64,000 nt of DNA from Immersiella caudata (taxonomy: Eukaryota > Ascomycota > Sordariomycetes > Sordariales > Lasiosphaeriaceae): contig JAULSU010000001.1 of NCBI GenBank assembly GCA_030512335.1, positions 5,332,001 to 5,396,000 on the forward strand. The letters run 5' to 3'. This document shows, piece after piece, positions 56,739-64,000 of the stretch. Position numbers and translations under genes: made by a program. Numbering within the stretch: the first letter of the stretch is position 1; the number at the start of each line of letters is the position of its first letter. A model generated the notes under the pieces. That model was not told where the DNA came from, searched no databases, and saw nothing but the letters and a program-made list of their open reading frames with translations.

Positions 56739-57538
56739 GTTTGTCGCATGGCCCTAGCGGACCTCAACAGCAATCGGATGGCTGCGTCTTCTCCAACCTA
56801 GGTTAAAAGGGTGCCGGCGATGACAGCGATAAGGCGAGAATAAAACGCCTTGTGAAAATCAATTAGCGCCCCGTCTCGAATCGTTGGACAGGAACCTGCT
56901 GGGCGTTGTGGCACAGATGGTGGGAGGAGAGACAGGCAGATGCGAGGCTTCGGCCCACAGCCCCAACAATTTAGGTAAAAAAGCGCACTTCGTTGCGGCG
57001 AAGAATGGGAGAGTAAGACGGGCTGCGAAACGAAAACCGCATTGCCTGGAGAGAATTGTGCGCGAGAGGTGGTGAAGTCAAGCGGTAGCCTGGTCGCGGT
57101 TTGCCTTGATGGTGGAAGGAATCGACCAGCGTAAAGTGGGGCTGAAGCCGTGTCGCTCTTTCTTAAGTGCTTCTCATCAGACCGCAAGATCTTGAAATCT
57201 TAGTTGCTATGGCTAGACCAGACGAAATTCCTGTCCGCCCCATGCTTTTAGCTGTCAACAAAAAAAACGGATTTTTCAGCTTAAGCCCAACAACGAGGTT
57301 TCCCTTTGCGCAAATGAATTCAAAGTGGCAATTGAGATGCCTTTCTTCACAGGGCGACCGCGTCGCCACGCGTTACACACTCCACTTTTGTTTACCCCTG
57401 TCGTAGATGATGTAATAGCTTCCGTGGGGTATGATTTGCTCGGTAACCTCCGCTGTCTAGCTTACAAGACTCCCATCCAACTCCGAACGCCAGGTCAGTT
57501 TCGATAACGGCAGAAACGCTCACCGTCAAAAAGAATGC
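56739..57538. other. Upstream region of ULS1 / downstream of the phosphodiesterase gene
   Basis: About 800 bp without a supported gene. ORFs at 57167-57406 and 56798-57187 (minus) show no motifs. Confidence 0.5.
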
Positions 57539-59969
57539 CTATCCAAATGGTTCCGGGTTTGGTTCCGGATCTGGCTCCGTGTCTCCAGAATCTATCTTCC
57601 CAGAAGTTGCCCCCTTAACCTTGTCCCACTAATACAAAACATCGGTTAGTTGTTTCCCTCCAAGAGACAACAAAAGGAGCGCAAAAGACAGCCTTGACGT
57701 ACCCAGTGTGAGACCTTCCCGGTGAACCAGTCCCAGAATCCCGAGACAACGCCAGTCTTGCCATCCCCATTAGGTTGGTCTCCGTCGCCAGTAGGTGCCT
57801 CCGTAGGCTTCACTTGCGGCGGATCAACACCTAAGGTCTTTGATGGAGCGGCCGTCGAGCCAGAGCCTGCCGTTACAGGGTTTACTAGGACTGACTTTGA
57901 AGAGGTGAGAGGAGGCAGGTTCGATGTAGAAACTGGGACAGATACCGGCGCGGTTTCTACTGGGTCTACCGGGTTCTCTATCGGGTCGCTATGAAGACCC
58001 ACAGTCTTGAACGGGAGCCGAATAGTGCCGTTGTTGGGCGCGGGGATGATGCCAACGGAATCGCACAGAACGTTGTAAACCTCGGTGTTTTCTACCCAGG
58101 TTAGACTCGTTCAGTTTCGCATCGTGTTTCGGAGAACTTACGGAACACTTCAACCCGGCTGTTAGGCCTGTGAGGGAACGCAGGGCCCCGTGCAATGAAG
58201 ACCGCTCTCATCAACGGATGCTCATGGTCGTAACCATGGAGACCCCGCGGGTGATACACCTCGCCCTTCGCTTGTGCTTCCTTCAGGTGCATCTCCTTCA
58301 TTGTCACCAGTGACCAGCCAGCTTTGGGTACTATCCACAGAGGAGCGATGCGCTTGTTGTTAGAAAAATGATATCGAGCAGGCATGTTGATATCTCGAAG
58401 ATATACCTCGAGACCAGGGTGCGCTTTGGTCTTTGCTACCAGGTCGTTGTAAATGCTTTGTAGCTCAGCGGGATTCTTCGGTCTCAGACCGACTAGTGGC
58501 CACCCATCCGTATGTGCGATCTTCTCCAGATCCACGAGGTCTTCGAGTTGTACAAGGCGAGAGATATCCGTCGTTGCCATGCCGTGATCCGAAACGACAA
58601 CCACATTGACGATGTTGGTCAAGTTTCGTCCTTCCAGCCCCTTGAATATGTCGTCGAGCAGCCCATCTACTTTTTGGATGGTAGATCGAATTTCGGTGCT
58701 ATTGGGTCCGTATTTATGTCCATCGGAGTCGACATTCGGGACATAGGCCGCGATGATCTGGGGACGCAGGTCGTCTGGCATATCAAGAAACTGCAGAACT
58801 CTCTCTACTTTCCGTGAGAGCTTCTCCTTGCCGTTGTATTTATCCATGTATGTGGGCTCGACGTGACGAACATGCGCTTCGCTTCCCGGCCACATATGGA
58901 TGGCCGTTTTAAGCCCCTGGTTCTGTGCTGTCACCCAAAATGGCTCACCATTCCACCACTTGGGATCCAAAGACCGCTTGGGATCCGTGTAGTAGAACTC
59001 CTCTTGGAGCTCGGGGTCCCAGAAAGTATTGCCTACCACGCCATGGGCTTCGGGATACAGTCCTGAGGCGATGGTGAAGTGGTTGGGAAAGGTAACGCTG
59101 GGGAAGGATGGCAGCATGTGCAGTGGCGACACCCCCTCCTTGATGAAGGCATTCAGCCTTGGCGTCAAACCCCGGTTCAGAAAGTCCGCGCGGAAACCGT
59201 CCAAACTGATGATTATAGTGGTGGGCGCGAACATCGCAGTTCCGTTGCTAGCCATTCGAGCTGCATCCGTGTGTGGCCTAGCCTTCCTCTCGATTGACAA
59301 TTTCCACGCCAAGAGGACCAGTATCGTGAAAGCGACAGCTATTATGGCATGGACCAGCATCCACCGACGACAGTTGCGTGTCCGTTTCGATTTGGCGTCT
59401 GCCAGATGTAGGAGTCCTTTTCTATCGGCCTCGTCGCTGTCGTCTCGGTCGCTGCTCTCGCCTGTCGAGCTGCCCTCCTTCATCCCCCCCTCCTCCAGCT
59501 CGAACATTAACTCACCGTCTTCTCCGTGCTCGGCGTCTGCCAATAGCCTCTCCCTCTTTGCTTTCCTCCTGGCCTTACGTAAGCTGCGCTTCTCGAGCAC
59601 GAGGTCTTCTGTCGAAGATTCGGGAGCGACGTGGCCGGACAGCGATAGATCGCTGTTGCGACGTCCGAAGAGGCTCAGAGGGTTCGGTAACGGGATTGGC
59701 AAGGGGAGCCCTGAGCCCCTGCGTTCGCGCTCTTGCCTCCGACGACTTTCGATGACTAGCTGATCCATCTCGTCCTCCTCCATCAACACCAGCCTGTCGT
59801 GCGCGCGTAGCTCGCGGCTGTTCCGCGCGCGGAGTTGCCGCTCGTCATCGTCGCTATCGGTGTCCTGGTCGCTGCGAATTGAAGAAGCGTCATTGTCGTA
59901 CTCGGAGGGCGACAGCAATGAGCTGCCCCGCACGCTCGCAGTGCTGGTGTTTAGCGGCAGCGGCGGCAT
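57539..59969 (-). CDS. Type II membrane nucleotide pyrophosphatase/phosphodiesterase (ENPP-like), 768 aa
   Basis: Family members cleave nucleotide phosphodiester or pyrophosphate bonds outside the cytosol or in the vacuole. Minus-strand exons: 59969-58142, 58091-57703 and 57628-57539, in frame (VEVFQ-NTEVYN; VSHW-WDKVKG). Residues 1-200 are a cytosolic, acidic and Arg-rich tail; a transmembrane helix lies at 203-222 (WMLVHAIIAVAFTILVLLAW). The catalytic domain begins at 250: metal-ligand Asp in ISLDGFR (257), the nucleophile Thr in SVTFPNH (293), NVDSDGHKYGP, VVVSDHGM, and LHGYDHEHP. These are all the expected ligands, so it should be active. The NTEVYNVLCD segment near the end is the usual closing strand of the domain, followed by a Thr/Pro-rich tail ending PEPNPEPFG, which varies between fungi. 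A substrate cannot be named. Confidence 0.93.
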
Positions 59970-61154
59970 GATGCATTTCTATCAGCGACCGGGATGCGAA
60001 TGTCGCGATGGAGTGGAGGGCGGAACGGACAAAGTGTCGACCAGCGGAGTCGAGTTTGATGCAAGGATTGATGCACACGCCTATGGGGTGCTAATAATAC
60101 CCGCCCAGCTGTCTGGTTCTCGGCAAGACCCCGCTTGGCAAGTGCTTCCGCAATTGGCGGTCCTCCAGATCTCATAACCAGTCGACAGGACGTTGACATC
60201 CATGCATGAGATATTGTTGCAAAATATGAGGATTGTATCATAGTATGAGGTTTCTTGGATCTTGTCAAAAGACCTGAACGGAAGTGGCGTGCCTTTAGCG
60301 AAGAAACGACAGATTCCGTGGTGCCTATTGAGGACATGGGGTAAGTAAATGAAAGCAAACCAGCGCAGCTTTCGCTGAATACACACAGCGACAAGGCTAG
60401 TCGCTGTGATGGAATCCCTGATTGAGGCATGTTTGTCTGAATTCCGGAAGCTCATGTCACCGCACTGTGGGCCGCTCGGCTTACACTGCTGGCCGTGTCA
60501 ACAGTCAGATATGAGCTGTTCGCTCGCCTAACAGCTGAAACCTCCCCAGAGACATAACAGATGCAAATCGATGGCCAGCAACAGGACCGCGAAAGAGCTC
60601 TTGCCCACAACGCCCCAGGTGACAAGGCAGTATGACACGAGTTGCCAGCAGTCGCTTGAAGTTTCACCGTGGCGAATTAAGATATGTTGTTGGAAGTGAG
60701 AACCAGAGCTAGCAAGACTCTCAAACAAGACAAGTTTACAAAACTTCCATGCCATCAGTTTTCCTATTCATTCGTTGCCTCGGACGGTGTTGAAAGGTCG
60801 CGAAGTGTGGCTGGAGGACCCGCCAAGCCCCATCTCAGCCAAGCACCCCACTTTCCCGTGGCTGAAATTTGGGGGAATCGGAACCGGAGCCACATTTTCC
60901 GCTAAATTTCCTCGAGCCCTGCCAATTACCCAAACGCGCACACAAAATTTGGTCAAGTTATCGTGCATGGGCAGGACATTGAATCTTCGACGGCCTCGCA
61001 ACAACCATCAAAGGTATGCAAACCCTCCTAACAGCACCGCGAGTATACCCACGCCCAATCTTTTCTCCCGCATCTCTGTCTTCCAGATTCCTCGGATTAC
61101 TGGCTGTTGACCGAAATCTCAATCGCTAACCCCACACTTCAGAAGGCATTCACG
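59970..61154. promoter_or_regulatory. Divergent promoter region, phosphodiesterase / RPL14
   Basis: About 1.2 kb shared by two head-to-head genes, with no supported ORF. It includes a probable 5' UTR intron of RPL14 (61014-61142: GTATGC donor, CGCTAAC branch, TTCAG acceptor). Confidence 0.6.
61014..61142 (+). other. Probable 5' UTR intron of RPL14
   Basis: GTATGC donor, branch site TCGCTAACCCC about 17 bases before a CACACTTCAG acceptor, 12 bases before the ATG. 5' UTR introns are frequent in fungal ribosomal protein genes. Confidence 0.65.
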
Positions 61155-61650
61155 ATGTCGACGGATATCCAGATCGGAGCGAGCTCCTGGCGCCGCGTGG
61201 AGGTCGGTCGCGTGTTGAAGCTCGAGACTGGCACCCTCGCTACCATCGTCGAGATCATCGACCACAAGCGCGTACGTTGACCGTTTGGGAACGGAACCTA
61301 GAACGAGCAGGAAACTAAACTGGATGGCTTTGCAGGCTCTCGTCGACGGACCTTCCTCAGACCCCAAGCTCGCCACGGCCCGCACCACCGTTTCTTTCGC
61401 AAACACCCTCCTCACACCCCTCGTTATCGAGAACCTCCCCCGTGGTGCCCGGACCGGCGCCGTCAAGAAGGCGTGGGAGAAGTCTGAGGTCGACAGCAAG
61501 TGGAAGGCGGGCAACTGGGCCAAGAAGCAGCTCCAACAGGAGCGCCGTCAGTCTCTCACCGACTTCGACCGCTTCAAGGTGATGCGCCTGAAGAAGCAGA
61601 GACGATTCGAGGAGCGCAAGGCCCTCGCCAAGATTAAGGCCGCTGCATGA
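61155..61650 (+). CDS. RPL14: 60S ribosomal protein L14 (eL14), 143 aa
   Basis: A component of the large ribosomal subunit. Exons are 61155-61271 and 61336-61650, joined IIDHKR-ALVDGPS at a GTACGT donor and TTGCAG acceptor. The KOW-like beta-barrel forms the N-terminal half (SSWRRVEVGRVLKLETG, TIVEIIDHKRALVDGP). The C-terminal half is a Lys/Arg-rich helix (KKAWEKSEVDSKWKAGNWAKK, MRLKKQRRFEERKALAKIKAAA). Length and ends match fungal eL14. It is divergent from the phosphodiesterase gene and lies 676 bp before the NAC-alpha gene, so two translation-associated genes are adjacent. Confidence 0.97.
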
Positions 61651-62326
61651 GCGAGGATGACGGGATGGTGAGCGTTTGGTCGGCATTGGTTCTTGGGGGA
61701 GCAGGGTATTTCGGAACGGTATGCATGAACATCAGCATGAGGGTTGCTGAATTCCACTTTGCGTCGCTTTCGGAAGACCTGTATGTCACATCATCAAGGT
61801 GACCGGCGTCATGGAAAATGCAAATTAAGCCCACGTCTACGACCATGATTTTTTGCGACGTGAGACGTCCGCATAAGCGGGGAAATGCTTAGGAGCAATT
61901 GCACCAGAAATAAACCATTAACTCCAAATTGAACCTCCGTTTCGCATTCTCTACATGCCATTTCGCAGCACGAACCAGTGAGCCTGTGCCTGCTCGAGCC
62001 CCGTTGCATAGTGGGTTGTCGTGATGCAGAGCCCGATCGGGATGGGGGACCTGCGAGCCCCACTCTCAACCGCAGCTCGGCTCCAAGCCCTACCATGAAA
62101 ATTGGTCCCGAAACTTTTCTTCACAACAGCCTCGATTGCTTCATCACCCCCGCACCTCCTCTTTAGCGCAATTAACCCCATCAATGTGAGTACCGCAGAA
62201 CGGCGTGTTGATGTGGCATTTTGGTCCTCGCAGGAGGACGCAGATAGCCTCGTTGTGCAGCCGAAACGGCGGTCAAAATTGTGCGCAGAGATAGCGGCTA
62301 ACCACTCACCTCGCTAGCTCTCCAAA
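61651..62326. other. Intergenic between RPL14 and EGD2
   Basis: Contains the RPL14 3' UTR and the EGD2 promoter. A probable EGD2 5' UTR intron spans 62186-62317. No other gene recognised. Confidence 0.5.
62186..62317 (+). other. Probable 5' UTR intron of EGD2
   Basis: GTGAGT donor, GGCTAAC branch site and CGCTAG acceptor nine bases before the start codon. It parallels the leader intron of neighbouring RPL14. Confidence 0.65.
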
Positions 62327-63074
62327 ATGGCCAACCCCAGAGTAGAGGAACTCCCCGATGACGAGGTCAAGAAGACCACCGTCGAGGAGCTCGATGACTC
62401 CAGCAGCGATGAGTCCGAGATCGAGGCCGGCGATTCCAGCATCCCCGCTGGCTCCCAGGCCGTAATCCACTCCCGCAACGAGAAGAAGGCTCGCAAGGCC
62501 ATGGAGAAGCTGCACCTCACCCGCGTCCATGGCATCACCCGCGTCACGCTCCGCCGTCCGAAGAACGTGAGTTGGCTCGAAAACGCCCGGCCGGTTGGGG
62601 CAAAAGGGCACCAACTGCCGTCAGGCTAGAATGGGAGGAACTAACCAGGGTGGCTAGATCCTCTTCGTCATCAACAACCCCGAGGTGTACAAGTCACCCA
62701 ACAGCAACACCTACATGTGAGCCTGCCTGTGTTTCTGAGGCAACGGGCCATTATACTGACCCAGAGACAGCGTCTTCGGTGAGGCCAAGATTGAGGACCT
62801 CAACGCCAGCGCCCAGGCCGCTGCTGCCCAGCAGCTCGCCAACCAGTCCGTCGAGCACGACCACGCCGGTCACGATCACGCTGGTCACAGCCACGGTGCC
62901 GATGCCAAGGAGGAGGAAGAGGATGATGGAGAAGAAGTAGACGCGGAGGGCATCGAGGACAAGGACATCGAACTCGTCATGACCCAAGCGAACGTCTCCC
63001 GCAAGAAGGCCGTCAAGGCCCTGAAAGAGAACGACAACGATATAGTCAACTCAATCATGGCATTGAGTGTCTAG
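62327..63074 (+). CDS. EGD2: Nascent polypeptide-associated complex subunit alpha (200 aa)
   Basis: NAC binds the ribosome exit tunnel and shields nascent chains, helping to prevent wrong ER targeting. Exons: 62327-62566, 62658-62716 and 62771-63074, in frame (RRPKN-ILFVINN; NTYI-VFGEAK). The N-terminus is acidic (DDSSSDESEIEAGD). The NAC domain runs about 50-112 (KARKAMEKLHLTRVHGITRV, FVINNPEVYKS, IVFGEAKIEDL). A UBA domain is at 160-200 (IELVMTQANVSRKKAVKALKENDNDIVNSIMAL), which marks the alpha subunit. A His-rich run (EHDHAGHDHAGHSHG, 128-142) sits in the linker; similar His/Gly insertions are seen in other filamentous fungi as far as I recall. The TACAT|GTGAGC donor needs the acceptor AGACAG at 62770; the nearer CCCAG (62764) would break frame. 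Confidence 0.96.
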
Positions 63075-63573
63075 AGTTGGCGGGCGGATTCGGTGTGTGG
63101 TCTTTGAGCAAAATTAGTCAAAAACAACTTGCCAAAACTGGGCAAAATCTGCTCCTCCGTGGCTGCGAGTTCACAATTGAAGTGTCTGCCAAACACTATT
63201 TTGAGAGAGAAAATGCCATGCAGACGCAGACCGCTGAAAAGTTCTTCTGCTTGCTATCAGAATGTGTCGTCATGCCAGTCGGTTCAGTTGTAGACTCTGG
63301 CGCGTTCAGGTATCACCTCGTGCACCACGCGCATCATGTCTCATCTAGAGAATGTCTCCAACTTCAAAGCTCCAAGCTCCAGCTCGATGTTCCAGCTGGC
63401 AAGCCGTTTATGAGTGACGGTGGGTCCCCGAATCCGATGGTCCCGGCTTCTACCGGTCACGTGATGCGGCTCTCGAGACGGACCCGTCAAACACTGCATC
63501 GACTTTGCCGAAGACCAGCAATACCAGCGAAGCAGTCTCTCCACTCCTCGACCACCTCACAATCACCGCAAAA
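63075..63573. other. Intergenic, EGD2 3' region and ATP7 promoter
   Basis: About 500 bp. The ORF across 63077-63592 has no motifs and overlaps the promoter. A TCACGTGA site lies at 63457-63464. Confidence 0.5.
63457..63464. promoter_or_regulatory. TCACGTGA palindrome (Cbf1-type E-box)
   Basis: A perfect 8-bp palindrome 110 bp upstream of the ATP7 start. Such sites drive many nuclear genes for mitochondrial and ribosomal proteins in ascomycetes. Use here is inferred from position. Confidence 0.5.
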
Positions 63574-64000
63574 ATGGCCGCAGTACGTATAGCCCTCCAA
63601 TTGACCTCTTGGAGATCAATTCCGAATTTTCCCCCGTGTTTGGACCGCCAATGGCGTGCCTCGCGATGCCACCGACCACACGGTCGTGTTCGAAAACTGA
63701 GCTAATTTTGCCTTCCTTCACGTAGCGAAGCGCTGCCCTCAAGCTTGACTGGGCTAAAGTCACCACCTCGCTCGGTCTGCGCGGCCAGACTGTCGCGAGC
63801 CTCCAGGCCTTCAAGAAGCGCAGCGAGGATGCCCGCCGCAAGGTGCAGCTGCTTTCGGGGCTTCCCACCACCGTCGACTTCGCCCAGTACCGCAGCGTCC
63901 TCAAGAACCAGGCCATCGTCGACGAGATCGAGAAGCGCTTCACCGCCTTCAAGCCCGCCACGTACGACCTGAACCGCCAGCTCAAGGCTATCGAGGCTTT
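63574..64000 (+). CDS. ATP7: Mitochondrial F1Fo ATP synthase subunit d (Atp7), 3' end missing
   Basis: Subunit d is part of the peripheral stalk that links F1 to the membrane sector. Exon 1 is only nine bases (63574-63582, Met-Ala-Ala), followed by a GTACGT donor and a 143-bp intron. Exon 2 starts at 63726 after ACGTAG and runs off the window. Visible sequence is RSAALKLDWAKVTTSLGLRGQT, SLQAFKKRSEDARRKVQLLSGLPT, then VDFAQYRSVLKNQAIVDEIEKRF, which is the conserved N-terminal half of fungal Atp7. The tiny first exon is a known feature of some fungal genes. The TCACGTGA box upstream fits a respiratory gene. Confidence 0.93.

Noticed and set aside
63077..63592. 171-codon ORF between EGD2 and ATP7
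   Set aside because: Its frame overlaps the ATP7 start and promoter, and the translation has no domain-like features.

Overview
The window is nuclear DNA of a filamentous ascomycete (Pezizomycotina, most likely a Sordariomycete). Genes are dense and lie on both strands. Most carry short introns of about 50-140 bp with GTANGT-type donors, CTAAC/CTGAC branch sites and CAG/TAG acceptors. The gene set is typical of these fungi: TeaA-type kelch protein, fungal fused-half phosphofructokinase, Uls1-type SNF2/RING protein, stand-alone PARP-finger protein. There are no operons, CRISPR arrays or other prokaryotic features. No tRNA, 5S rRNA or intact transposon was recognised by eye. Exon limits below were deduced by joining reading frames at splice consensus sites, without transcript data.

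Layout: (1) 1-5.6 kb, + strand: the 3' part of an aspartyl-tRNA synthetase with unusual intron structure, a low-complexity orphan ORF carrying two 9-bp minisatellites, and a small two-exon gene followed by an in-frame stop and 112 more open codons. (2) 6.3-10.9 kb, - strand: raptor/Kog1, the TORC1 scaffold. (3) 10.9-14.9 kb: a long gene-poor stretch containing an AT-rich island full of short palindromes, probably a decayed repeat. (4) 14.9-19.4 kb, + strand: TeaA/Tea1-like polarity protein. (5) 20.7-23.1 kb: a convergent pair, a secreted beta-propeller and an Mpv17/PMP22 membrane protein. (6) 23.7-27.8 kb: a divergent secretory pair, Yif1 and the SRP receptor alpha subunit. (7) 28.2-36 kb, + strand: ATR/Mec1-type checkpoint kinase with telomere-repeat boxes in its promoter. 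(8) 36.7-41.9 kb, + strand: PARP-type zinc-finger protein with a Lys-rich repeat tail, then an RS/His-rich DUF8035-like protein. (9) 43.0-48.6 kb: divergent MED17 (-) and 6-phosphofructokinase (+). (10) 50.3-56.7 kb: convergent fucose-lectin-like membrane protein (+) and Uls1-like SNF2/RING translocase (-). (11) 57.5-60.0 kb, - strand: ENPP-type phosphodiesterase. (12) 61.2-64 kb, + strand: ribosomal protein eL14, NAC-alpha (Egd2) and the 5' end of ATP synthase subunit d, the last cut by the window edge.

Themes: much of the window is housekeeping. Growth control and polarity (Kog1, TeaA), protein targeting and folding (SRP receptor, Yif1, NAC, eL14), genome maintenance (ATR, PARP finger, Uls1), transcription (MED17) and energy metabolism (PFK, ATP7) are represented. 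I found no clear novel multi-gene system. The items that deserve a second look are local: a possible one-nucleotide exon or stacked intron in the AspRS gene, a possible stop-codon readthrough at 5232, palindrome-rich DNA at 11.8-12.5 kb, TACCTA-repeat DNA forming an intron, an N-terminal extension on phosphofructokinase, and telomere-like boxes upstream of the ATR gene.
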